The translations under genes and the position numbers were made by a program. Below the pieces are notes generated by a model that saw nothing but the letters and a program-made list of their open reading frames with translations, was not told where the DNA came from and made no database searches. A stretch of 25,377 nt of DNA from Lachnospiraceae bacterium UBA7060 (GTDB taxonomy: Bacteria; Bacillota; Clostridia; Lachnospirales; Lachnospiraceae). Position 1 is the first letter of the stretch. Every line of letters begins with the position of its first letter. The stretch is taken from positions 1 to 25,377 of the forward strand of contig DLAA01000057.1 in assembly GCA_002493835.1 (NCBI GenBank), written 5' to 3'. Below are positions 16,118 to 23,276 of this stretch, in pieces.

Positions 16118-16813
16118 TTATGCGTCCTTCTCGATTTTATATCCGACACCCCACACCACCTTGAGGTATCTCGGTTCCTTGGGATTAATCTCAATCTTCT
16201 CTCGAATATGCCTAATGTGCACTGCCACCGTATTGTCCGCGCCAATAGCCTCCTCGTTCCAAATACTCTCATAAATTTGATTGATGGAGAACACGCGGCC
16301 ACAATTCTTCACGAGGAGCAAAAGAATATTATATTCAATGGGGGTCAGCTTCACATTATCCCCGTCCACAGTCACCTCCTTAGTGTCGTCGTTGATGCAC
16401 AGCCCGCCAACCTGAAAGAGAGCATTATTTTCCGTATTAAGATTCCCGAGCGTGGTATACCTTCGGAGATTAGATTTCACTCTCGCCACCAGTTCCAATG
16501 GATTGAAGGGCTTTGTAATATAATCATCCGCTCCGATGTTAAGCCCTAGGATTTTGTCATTATCCTCCGATTTTGCTGACAGAAAGATGATGGGGATACT
16601 GGAATACTCTCTGATTTTCAGGGTAGCATGGATACCGTCCAATTTTGGCATCATAATGTCGATGAGAAGAAGATGAATCTGCTGTTCCTTCAAAACTTTA
16701 ATTGCCTCCTGCCCATCGTAAGCTTTAAAAATTGTGTATCCCTCTTGCAGAAGATAAATCTCAATCGCATCCACAATCTCTTTGTCATCATCGCACACAA
16801 GTATATTGGCCAT
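16118..16813 (-). CDS. OmpR/PhoB-family response regulator
   Basis: A 231-residue two-domain regulator. The receiver has the acidic cluster CDDD (8-10), phospho-acceptor Asp52 in LLIDIMMPKLDG, and Lys101 in YITKPFNP. The C-terminal winged helix carries LTPIEYNILLLL and the end motif VWGVGYKIE, as in OmpR-type DNA-binding domains. It should bind direct repeats in promoters when phosphorylated by the kinase encoded 29 bases downstream. A GTG at 16822 is in frame but lies within the AGAGGTGA ribosome binding site; the ATG at 16813 is therefore taken as start. Target genes are not known. A long inverted repeat containing a TTAA direct repeat lies just upstream. Confidence 0.95.
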   Translation of the reverse strand: MANILVCDDDKEIVDAIEIYLLQEGYTIFKAYDGQEAIKVLKEQQIHLLLIDIMMPKLDGIHATLKIREYSSIPIIFLSAKSEDNDKILGLNIGADDYITKPFNPLELVARVKSNLRRYTTLGNLNTENNALFQVGGLCINDDTKEVTVDGDNVKLTPIEYNILLLLVKNCGRVFSINQIYESIWNEEAIGADNTVAVHIRHIREKIEINPKEPRYLKVVWGVGYKIEKDA

Positions 16814-16865
16814 TGCAGTCACCTCTTTCGTAAACCGGTTTATGTTCTCATTTAATCATATAAAG

Positions 16866-16931
16866 ATAAAGGAATAGCTGGGAATTTCATTAATTGTTTC
16901 TTAAGATTGAAGCATCCCACTATTCCTTTAT
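16866..16931. repeat. Long inverted repeat upstream of the response regulator
   Basis: Arms 16866-16883 and 16915-16931 pair over 17 bp with one bulged C (outer half ATAAAGGAATAG). The 31-base spacer is AT rich and, on the minus strand, holds two TTAA half-sites 11 bases apart. It could be an RNA hairpin, an operator or a mobile-element remnant. The stretch 16814-17115 contains this repeat and the tRNA terminator, and no convincing gene. Confidence 0.6.
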
Positions 16932-17063
16932 ATTACGCTTTCCCTTGATTTTACGGGCTTTTTCGGGCTTTTCTTCCTGGTATAATTTGGCATAAAATCG
17001 CACACTTTCCACCTCAAATGCAACAAAAAAGTCTTTCTGCGAATCTCAAACTGAACGTACACA

Positions 17064-17104
17064 TAAAAAAACTTGGAACGTCTCCTTTTTCTAGACTTCC
17101 AAGT
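17064..17104 (-). terminator. Intrinsic terminator of the tRNA-Leu gene
   Basis: On the minus strand ACTTGGAA pairs with TTCCAAGT (17097-17104 and 17071-17078), extended by GTCT/AGAC with a bulged G, followed by seven T residues (17070-17064). It begins 11 bases after the tRNA 3' end. Confidence 0.93.
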
Positions 17105-17115
17105 ATTTTTAACAA

Positions 17116-17198
17116 TGCTGGTGGTGGGACTTGAACCCACACGTGGTTGCCCACAACAGATTTTGAGTCTGCCTCGTCTGCCATTCCGACACACCAGC
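17116..17198 (-). tRNA. tRNA-Leu, anticodon CAA
   Basis: An 83-nt type II tRNA on the minus strand. The acceptor stem GCTGGTG pairs with CACCAGC, discriminator A; D stem TCG/CGA; anticodon stem GCAGA/TCTGT with loop CTCAAAA, giving anticodon CAA (codon UUG). A long variable arm (TGTGG GCAA CCACG) is as expected for Leu, and the T arm has the GTTCAAG loop. CCA is not encoded. It has its own promoter and terminator. Confidence 0.97.
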
Positions 17199-17238
17199 TT
17201 ATTTATAACTCGACAACAACACTTTGTAACCAAGTTAT

Positions 17239-17267
17239 ATTCTACCATATCATTATGCTGTTGGCAA
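17239..17267 (-). promoter_or_regulatory. Sigma-A type promoter for tRNA-Leu
   Basis: On the minus strand TTGCCA (17262-17267), exactly 17 bases, and TAGAAT (17239-17244), about 40 bases before the mature tRNA 5' end. Confidence 0.82.
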
Positions 17268-17307
17268 GTTTTTTTATCAAACTTCCACGATAAATGCACA
17301 AATGCCG

Positions 17308-17414
17308 CTCATAGTAACGGTTTGGGGCGATATATAAAGTTTTGCTTCGCAAAAACCGCCCCTCACACCTGAATCATATTCCTGACTTATATCCAGCAAA
17401 GGCGCTGCTATGAG
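17308..17414. other. Nested inverted repeats between lysA and the tRNA promoter
   Basis: Outer arms CTCATAGTA (17308-17316) and TGCTATGAG (17406-17414), middle arms GGGGCG (17324-17329) and CGCCCC (17357-17362), inner hairpin GTTTTGC/GCAAAAAC around TTC (17339-17356). On the minus strand the inner hairpin is followed by TTTATATAT and could terminate the lysA transcript. The stretch 17199-17427 contains no gene. Confidence 0.45.
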
Positions 17415-17427
17415 TCACTCCTAATAA

Positions 17428-18699
17428 TTACATTTCCAGCTTCCCGTACACCTCAAATCCATCCAACGTCGCAAAATAGTCCTTTGGCGTTTCTGCACGT
17501 CTGATCAGCTGCACTCTGCCATCCTCCCTTAGGAGGAGCTCTGCAGATTTCAGCTTCCCGTTATAATTGTATCCCATAGCATAACCATGCGCTCCCGTGT
17601 CATGGATTACCAGATAATCCCCCTTCTCAATCTCAGGAAGCATTCTGTCAATCGCAAATTTATCGTTATTTTCACACAGAGAACCCGTCACATCATACCT
17701 ATGATCGCAGGGCGCATTTTCCTTGCCAAGCACCGTGATATGATGATACGCACCATACATGGCAGGACGCATTAGATTCACCGCACAGGCATCCACACCG
17801 ATATACTCCTTATGCGTATGCTTCTCATGAATCGCCTGAGTCACCAGCGCCCCATAAGGACCTGTCATAAATCGCCCCATCTCCGTGTAAATCGCTGTCT
17901 CTCCCATTCCTGCCGGCACAAGCACCTCATCGAAAACTTTATGCACGCCCTCACCGATCACTTTGATATCATTGGCTTTCTGATCAGGTTGATAGGCAAT
18001 TCCCACGCCGCCGGAAAGATTAATGAACTCCAGCTGCACACCTACCTTCTCCTTAATCTGCACCGCCAGCTCAAAAAGTTGTTTTGCCAGCTGAGGATAA
18101 TACTCATTGGTAACCGTATTACTCGCAAGAAAGGCATGGATTCCAAAATGTTTTACCCCTTTCTCCTTTAGAATTCGATAACCATCAAAAAGCTGCTCGG
18201 GCGTAAAGCCATATTTGGAGTCTCCTGGGTTGTCCATAATTCCGTTGCTCATCTGAAACACACCGCCCGGATTATAGCGGCAGCTCATGGTCTCAGGCAG
18301 CTTTCCCAGTATATTTTCCACATATTCAATATGAGTGATGTCATCCAAATTAATGATACCGCCCACTTTCGCACAGTACGCATACTCTTCTGCCGGCGTA
18401 TCATTGGAAGAGAACATAATTTCCTTCCCACGAATATCCAGTGCATTGCTCAACATAAGCTCTGTCAGAGAAGAGCAGTCACATCCTGCACCATACTCGT
18501 GCATAATTTGAATAAGAAAAGGATTGGGACAGGCTTTCACTGCAAAATATTCCTTGAAACCTTTATTCCAGGAAAAGGCTTCCTGTACCGCTTTCGCATT
18601 TTCGCGTATTCCTTTCTCATCGTAGATATGAAAGGGTGTCGGATAAGTTTTTACGATCTCCTCTATCTGCTCTTTTGTCACAAAAGGTAACTTACTCAT
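17428..18699 (-). CDS. lysA: Diaminopimelate decarboxylase (LysA-type, PLP fold III)
   Basis: A 423-residue alanine-racemase-fold decarboxylase. Lys55 in EYFAVKACPNP is the PLP Schiff-base residue; the Gly-rich phosphate loop is INLSGGVGIAY; EMGRFMTGPYGALV corresponds to the EPGR motif; GSLCENNDKFAIDR contains the Cys-Glu pair at the dimer interface that contributes to the active site; and DTGAHGYAMGYNYNGKLKSAE is the C-terminal sheet entry. It decarboxylates meso-diaminopimelate to lysine in the cytoplasm. A related basic amino acid decarboxylase is possible because several motifs are diverged (EMGR rather than EPGR, HAFLASNT in place of HIGSQ). The ATG at 18699 overlaps the ung stop codon by four bases (ATGA), so the genes are coupled. 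Confidence 0.85.
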   Translation of the reverse strand: MSKLPFVTKEQIEEIVKTYPTPFHIYDEKGIRENAKAVQEAFSWNKGFKEYFAVKACPNPFLIQIMHEYGAGCDCSSLTELMLSNALDIRGKEIMFSSNDTPAEEYAYCAKVGGIINLDDITHIEYVENILGKLPETMSCRYNPGGVFQMSNGIMDNPGDSKYGFTPEQLFDGYRILKEKGVKHFGIHAFLASNTVTNEYYPQLAKQLFELAVQIKEKVGVQLEFINLSGGVGIAYQPDQKANDIKVIGEGVHKVFDEVLVPAGMGETAIYTEMGRFMTGPYGALVTQAIHEKHTHKEYIGVDACAVNLMRPAMYGAYHHITVLGKENAPCDHRYDVTGSLCENNDKFAIDRMLPEIEKGDYLVIHDTGAHGYAMGYNYNGKLKSAELLLREDGRVQLIRRAETPKDYFATLDGFEVYGKLEM

Positions 18700-19394
18700 G
18701 AATTGTTTTCTCCCTCCGTAAGATTCTCAATCTGCCAGTCAATGGGTTCCACACCATTTCTCTTCAAGAAATCATTACACTGGCTGAAATGCCTGCACCC
18801 AAAAAAACCTCGATAAGCTGACAGAGGGCTTGGATGCGGTGCTTTTAAAATCAGATGCTTTGGGTTTGTGAGCATGGGAATTTTGCTCTGGGCAGGCCTT
18901 CCCCAAAGTAGGTAGACAATTGGACGATCCTGCTCATTCACTGCTCGGATCACTGCATCTGTAAATTCTTCCCATCCCTTTCCCTGATGAGAATTAGCCT
19001 GATGCGCCCGCACAGTCAACACTGTGTTTAGCAATAGCACACCTTGATCCGCCCATTTCTGCAGATACCCATTGTCAGGAATATAGCAGCCCAGATCATC
19101 CTGCAATTCCTTGTAGATATTTTGCAATGACGGCGGAATCTCCTTCTGATCTGGCAGCACCGAAAAGCTCATGCCATGTGCCTGATGTTCATTGTGATAA
19201 GGATCCTGCCCCAGCAAAAGCACCTTTACTTTATGTAACGGCGTAAAATGAAAGGCATTAAATATGTCATCTGCTTTCGGATATACCACCCGTTTGCTGT
19301 ACTCCTCCCTCACAAACATGTAGAGATTTCTATAATAAGGCTTATGAAATTCGCTGTCAAGAGCCTGTGCCCAATCGTTTGCTAACATCGCCAT
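18696..19394 (-). CDS. ung: Uracil-DNA glycosylase, family 1
   Basis: A 232-residue family-1 UDG. The water-activating motif GQDPYH has Asp64, and the leucine-loop motif HPSPLSAYRGF has His187, the same positions as in E. coli Ung. NTVLTVR and the YLLWGRPAQSK strand also match. It removes uracil from DNA to start base excision repair. The ATG at 19394 follows an AAAGGAAG site. It follows hisF by 78 bases, with a weak terminator-like hairpin between, and overlaps lysA by four bases. There is no functional link to its amino-acid biosynthesis neighbours, so the grouping seems to be shared transcription only. Confidence 0.97.
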   Translation of the reverse strand: MAMLANDWAQALDSEFHKPYYRNLYMFVREEYSKRVVYPKADDIFNAFHFTPLHKVKVLLLGQDPYHNEHQAHGMSFSVLPDQKEIPPSLQNIYKELQDDLGCYIPDNGYLQKWADQGVLLLNTVLTVRAHQANSHQGKGWEEFTDAVIRAVNEQDRPIVYLLWGRPAQSKIPMLTNPKHLILKAPHPSPLSAYRGFFGCRHFSQCNDFLKRNGVEPIDWQIENLTEGENNS

Positions 19395-19414
19395 AGCGCA
19401 TTCTTCCTTTCCTG

Positions 19415-19452
19415 AAAAAAGGCATAGATGAACAATCCCTTGTCCCCATGCC
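19415..19452 (-). terminator. Weak terminator-like hairpin between hisF and ung
   Basis: On the minus strand GGCATGG (19446-19452) pairs with CTATGCC (19421-19427) with one G-T pair, loop of 18 bases, then six T residues (19420-19415). The long loop makes it weak; it may only attenuate read-through to ung-lysA. Confidence 0.4.
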
Positions 19453-19472
19453 CCTTTGCACGTATATCCTTT

Positions 19473-20234
19473 TTAAATTCGTATCGAAACGCCTCTGTCA
19501 CGCAGATACTTTTTCAGATTCCATATCTCCATTTCCTTAAAATGAAACAAAGACGCTGCTAGTGCTGCCTCCGCCTTCCCCTCTGTAAAAGCATCATAAA
19601 AATGCTCCATGGTTCCTGCACCACCCGAGGCGATAACCGGAATCGACACATTCTCAGCAACAGCCCTTGTCAATTCCAAGTCGTATCCAGCCTTGGTGCC
19701 ATCTTGATCCATACTGGTCAGAAGAATTTCTCCCGCACCCAATTTTTCCGCCCTCATGGCCCACTCAACGGCATCCATTTCCATATCCACGCGGCCACCG
19801 TTTTTGTAAATAGTAAAGCCAGATCCATCGATTCTTCTCTTGGCATCAATGGCCACCACCACACACTGACTGCCAAATTTATCAGCTGCTTCGCTGATCA
19901 GATTTGGATTCATAATTGCCGCTGAATTGACGGACACTTTATCCGCACCCTCTCGCAAGATCGCCCTGAAATCATCCACTGTGCGTATACCGCCCCCCAC
20001 AGTAAAAGGAATAAACACCTTCTCCGCTACCTTACGCACCATTTCCACTGCAGTGTTCCTGGCGTCAGAGGAGGCTGTGATATCCAAAAATACCAGTTCG
20101 TCAGCCCCTGACTTATCGTAGGCTGCCCCCACTTCCGCTGGGTCACCCGCATCCTTAAAATTAATAAAATTGACACCCTTGACCACCCTGCCGTTTTTCA
20201 CATCCAAGCAGGGAATAATCCGCTTTGTATGCAT
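19473..20234 (-). CDS. hisF: Imidazole glycerol phosphate synthase, cyclase subunit HisF
   Basis: A 253-residue TIM-barrel cyclase of normal length. The start IIPCLDVKNGRVVKG carries catalytic Asp11, and VVVAIDAKRR carries Asp130. Phosphate-binding loops FTVGGGIRT and PVIASGGAGTMEHF are present. With HisH it converts PRFAR plus ammonia to imidazole glycerol phosphate and AICAR, joining histidine and purine pathways. The ATG at 20234 follows a GGAG site by about ten bases; hisH ends 15 bases upstream. The other his genes are not in the window. Confidence 0.97.
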   Translation of the reverse strand: MHTKRIIPCLDVKNGRVVKGVNFINFKDAGDPAEVGAAYDKSGADELVFLDITASSDARNTAVEMVRKVAEKVFIPFTVGGGIRTVDDFRAILREGADKVSVNSAAIMNPNLISEAADKFGSQCVVVAIDAKRRIDGSGFTIYKNGGRVDMEMDAVEWAMRAEKLGAGEILLTSMDQDGTKAGYDLELTRAVAENVSIPVIASGGAGTMEHFYDAFTEGKAEAALAASLFHFKEMEIWNLKKYLRDRGVSIRI

Positions 20235-20249
20235 CTATGCTGCTCCATC

Positions 20250-20855
20250 CTATATACTTAGAAAATTCTCCAAAATCTTAAGCCCCACCTCGGAGCTCTT
20301 CTCCGGATGGAACTGACAGGCAAAAAGGTTTTCCCGCTCCACTGAGGCATGAATCTGCACGCCATACTCTGTAACTGCCTTTATAATCTGTGGATCCTGC
20401 GCCTGCAGATAATAAGAATGAACAAAATACACAAAGGAACCTTCTTCAATTCCCCAAAATAATCTGCCTGGATTCGGAAACCTCAGAGAATTCCAGCCGA
20501 TATGTGGAATTTTTATACCCTCTCTATCTGGAATACGCAGTATCTTTCCGGGCAATAGCCCCAATCCCGCAACGCCAGGCGCTTCATCACTGCTCTCAAA
20601 CATCAATTGCAGCCCGAGACATATCCCTAAAAACGGAATCTTTTTCTCAACTGCCTCACCTATCACACTGACCAATCCATAGCCATGCAGCTTTTCCATG
20701 GCATCACCAAAAGCACCCACTCCCGGTAAGATTATATGGCTCGCTGAAAGAATCTCTTTACGCTCTCTCGTCACCACAGCCCTATGCCCAAGCAAGGATA
20801 CTGCCTTTTCTACGCTCCTGATATTGCCCGCGTCATAATCAATTATTGCAACCAT
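20250..20855 (-). CDS. hisH: Imidazole glycerol phosphate synthase, glutamine amidotransferase subunit HisH
   Basis: A 201-residue class-I glutaminase. Nucleophile Cys79 is in FLGICLGLQL, and the catalytic His183 and Glu185 are in CQFHPEKS. The oxyanion strand region LPGVGAFGDAM is typical of HisH. It releases ammonia from glutamine for HisF, encoded 15 bases downstream. The start is ambiguous: GTG at 20858 and ATG at 20855 are adjacent; both overlap the stop codon of the upstream acidic protein gene (sequence ATGTGATGG), which indicates translational coupling. The ribosome binding site is GAAGGG inside the preceding gene's last codons. ATG is taken here. Confidence 0.96.
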   Translation of the reverse strand: MVAIIDYDAGNIRSVEKAVSLLGHRAVVTRERKEILSASHIILPGVGAFGDAMEKLHGYGLVSVIGEAVEKKIPFLGICLGLQLMFESSDEAPGVAGLGLLPGKILRIPDREGIKIPHIGWNSLRFPNPGRLFWGIEEGSFVYFVHSYYLQAQDPQIIKAVTEYGVQIHASVERENLFACQFHPEKSSEVGLKILENFLSI

Positions 20856-23146
20856 CACATTTCTGACCCTTCATCAGAGTTTTCGTCTGCCGTTGGTTCC
20901 TCCTCCGGCAGCCCGTCAATTCTATCAATAATTTCTTCTTCCTCAGGCAGCACATCCTGCCTTATTCCTGACATATCTGCCTCTGCCTCACTAGCATATG
21001 TTCCGTTGATAATATCCATAAGCCTCTGAGAGTACACCTCATCATCTTCAGAACCAATAATATCAAGCACATCAGCCTCAGAAACTCCAAAATCTGCAGA
21101 AAGTTTTCCAAGAATCTGTACATAAATATCCGTGACCTCATTTCCTACATTGTAAGCTTCCGCTTCGGGCAGCACCGTCTGATAACGCTCCACACCGCTG
21201 ATCAAAGCATCCAGCGCCTCAAGTCGCATATCAAGGTTAACATAATTCTCATAAGAAGAAAGCTTTCTGCCCATCGTTAAAATCAGCTTACTCCTCTGAA
21301 AGAGGATCTCATCTTCTTCCTTTAAATCCTTTCCATACAAAAGATCGTACACTTCCCTGTATTCTCTTTGGTCGTAAGCAATACGGGCCTCCTGCTCCTG
21401 CATATAATTAGGCAGAATAGATGTCGCGAGAATGATGCATGCCGCAATCGTACCACAGAACAAAAATACAATTATCACTTTCTTTTTGGAAAGCCTCTTC
21501 TCCGGCGGAGCTAGCAAATCCACCTCGGGGGATGCCTTTTCTTTTTTCTTTTTCTTCTTTTTCTCTTTTTGAGGTTTCTTCTCCTTTGCTTCCTCCTTTT
21601 TCTCCTTTTTTGCTTTCTTCTTTTCCTTTTCCTTTTTCTTTTTCTTCTTGCCTTTCTTGTCCTCTTCATTTAACTCATCTAAGAGTTCCTGATTTTCTCC
21701 GCTGATATATCCTGTTGCACCGCCGCTGCCTGCACGAACCTCCGCTGTTAATGGGTCTTCGTCCTCCTCATCGCTCTCTAACAGAAAATCCATAATTCTC
21801 GCGACAAGTCCCGGCTTCTTTTCCTTATCTATCTTTTGACCTGCCTCCTGATCCGAAACTTCCCCAAGGAGATCTTCCAGTTCAGTACTCAATTCTTCTA
21901 CCGGCTGCTTCTCATCGTCCTTCTTTTTCCCAAACAACTTCTTACGCTTCTTTTTCTCTTTCTTCTTTTTCTTTCCGTCGCCGCCCTCTCTGGCTGCTAT
22001 CTCCTCAGGCGTGAGCTCGCGGATGCTTTCGGCTTCTCTAGCCGCCTCGTCACTTTCGAAAAGATCAAAGTCCGTATCCCCATCGCCAGCGCCTTCCAAC
22101 ATCGCCAATATATCATCATCTGTAGAAACGCCTTGCTCCGCCTCACCCAAAAGATCATGGATCTCCGACAAGTCTTCGTCATGATCCATACCTGCCAGCA
22201 GTGCGGAGAGATCATCATCACCATCTCCGTTTTCCCCCAATGGTGAATCATCCGCCGCATTAGATTCCTCTTCAAAAGACATATCTGAACCAAGAAGACG
22301 GTCAATCTCTTCCTCAGACATCATTCCGTCCCCATCCTCCGACATATTTTCTTCCGTCTCCTCCAATGACAAATCGTCCAAAGAAAGATCATCCAGATTA
22401 AAATCCGACATATCTTCCTGTACGCTCTCGTTCATTCCGATTTCTTCCGGCGGGCTGTCTTTTTGAGAATCCAAATCGTCTAATGAAAAATCATCCAAAT
22501 TATCTAAAGATAGATCATCCAGATTATCCAAAGATAAATCATCCAGATTATCCAAAGACAAGTCATCTAAATTCAAGCCTGACAGCTCATCCTCTACATC
22601 TTCCTCCGCGTCTATCCCCTCTGTAGATAGATTCTCTAAAGGAAACGCCTCCTGTTCTTCTTCCAGTAATCCTTTTTCCCCCATATCTAACCCGTCAAGT
22701 GACAGTTCATCCAAATTCAAGTCAGGCAAATCATTTGACATATTATCGTCTATTCCAGACTCTTCCAATGCAAAATCATCCACAGGTGCAGATGACAATT
22801 CATCTTCTCCTGCATTTGTATCATCCAGTGAAAGAGATTCTATCTGTGATCCTTCGGAGACACTCGCATTATGCTCGTTCATGAAAGCGAGCATAGCTTC
22901 CATATCATCCACGTCATCATCCACGTCCGACTCCTGTGTCTGATCTTCTTCACTGTCAAGCGTCCCCATGGAAACAAGCATCTCCTCTATCTCATCTGGG
23001 GACATAGCCTTCCCGCCATCGGCCGCCGCTTTATTTTCTGCTGCATCTGCCTCTGTCTCATCAAGCGCAGGTTTCTCATCATCAGGCTTCCCGCCCCCCA
23101 ATATGGAATCCAATAAACTGTCTAAGTAATCTTCACTCGAACTCAT
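20855..23146 (-). CDS. Acidic repeat-rich single-pass membrane protein with FliM-like short motifs (unknown function)
   Basis: I do not recognise this 763-residue family. Residues 1-390 are strongly acidic and look disordered. They contain runs of LDDLSLDN repeats (about 191-227) and several short motifs of the form M/L-S-x-x-E-I-x-x-L/M-L: MSPDEIEEML (48-57), MSEEEIDRLL (276-285) and variants near 326 and 343. They resemble the CheY-binding LSQxEIDALL peptide at the FliM N terminus. Two Lys/Glu blocks follow (391-410 and 497-538). One membrane helix lies at 557-578 and should place the N terminus inside. The last 180 residues form a helical, TPR-like outer domain with an acidic tail. It is first in the operon with hisH, hisF, ung and lysA, has its own promoter, and the ATG at 23146 has a GGGGAG site. 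Confidence 0.85.
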   Translation of the reverse strand: MSSSEDYLDSLLDSILGGGKPDDEKPALDETEADAAENKAAADGGKAMSPDEIEEMLVSMGTLDSEEDQTQESDVDDDVDDMEAMLAFMNEHNASVSEGSQIESLSLDDTNAGEDELSSAPVDDFALEESGIDDNMSNDLPDLNLDELSLDGLDMGEKGLLEEEQEAFPLENLSTEGIDAEEDVEDELSGLNLDDLSLDNLDDLSLDNLDDLSLDNLDDFSLDDLDSQKDSPPEEIGMNESVQEDMSDFNLDDLSLDDLSLEETEENMSEDGDGMMSEEEIDRLLGSDMSFEEESNAADDSPLGENGDGDDDLSALLAGMDHDEDLSEIHDLLGEAEQGVSTDDDILAMLEGAGDGDTDFDLFESDEAAREAESIRELTPEEIAAREGGDGKKKKKEKKKRKKLFGKKKDDEKQPVEELSTELEDLLGEVSDQEAGQKIDKEKKPGLVARIMDFLLESDEEDEDPLTAEVRAGSGGATGYISGENQELLDELNEEDKKGKKKKKKEKEKKKAKKEKKEEAKEKKPQKEKKKKKKKEKASPEVDLLAPPEKRLSKKKVIIVFLFCGTIAACIILATSILPNYMQEQEARIAYDQREYREVYDLLYGKDLKEEDEILFQRSKLILTMGRKLSSYENYVNLDMRLEALDALISGVERYQTVLPEAEAYNVGNEVTDIYVQILGKLSADFGVSEADVLDIIGSEDDEVYSQRLMDIINGTYASEAEADMSGIRQDVLPEEEEIIDRIDGLPEEEPTADENSDEGSEM
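22473..22568 (-). repeat. Four tandem 24-nt repeats inside the acidic protein gene
   Basis: Units at 22473-22496, 22497-22520, 22521-22544 and 22545-22568, each coding for one LSLDNLDD-type octapeptide. The middle units differ at only a few bases. The 24-base length keeps the reading frame, so copy-number changes would alter only the length of the disordered region. Confidence 0.9.
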
Positions 23147-23162
23147 AATTTCTCCCCATTCA

Positions 23163-23211
23163 GAGAATCGCCTGCGATTCTCATGGAGTTAATCCCATCG
23201 GGATTTACTCC
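23163..23211. repeat. Two adjacent hairpins in the leader of the acidic protein gene
   Basis: Hairpin 1 is a perfect 9-bp stem GAGAATCGC/GCGATTCTC with a CT loop (23163-23182). Hairpin 2 pairs GGAGTTAATCCC with GGGATTTACTCC around ATC, one T-T mismatch (23185-23211). On the plus strand hairpin 2 is followed by GTTTTCTTTTTA. On the minus strand both lie in the 5' leader, ending 16 bases before the ATG. They may be REP-like palindromes or translational control elements. Confidence 0.7.
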
Positions 23212-23239
23212 GTTTTCTTTTTATGTCACACTACCTCAT

Positions 23240-23268
23240 ATTTTATCACATATTACCCTATTTAACAA
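23240..23268 (-). promoter_or_regulatory. Sigma-A type promoter for the acidic protein-hisHF-ung-lysA operon
   Basis: On the minus strand TTGTTA (23263-23268), exactly 17 bases, and TAAAAT (23240-23245). Predicted leader of about 87 bases contains the two hairpins. Confidence 0.75.
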
Positions 23269-23276
23269 ATCCCTTT

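Noticed and set aside
17116..17198. tRNA as an integration site for a mobile element
   Set aside because: No duplicated tRNA 3' end, integrase or phage gene is visible on either side.
16928..17299. A 123-codon minus-strand frame spanning tRNA-Leu
   Set aside because: It reads straight through a tRNA and its terminator, so it cannot be a normal gene.
21535..22568. Repeat-rich region as a possible CRISPR array
   Set aside because: The repeats are contiguous, coding and 24 nt long without unique spacers.
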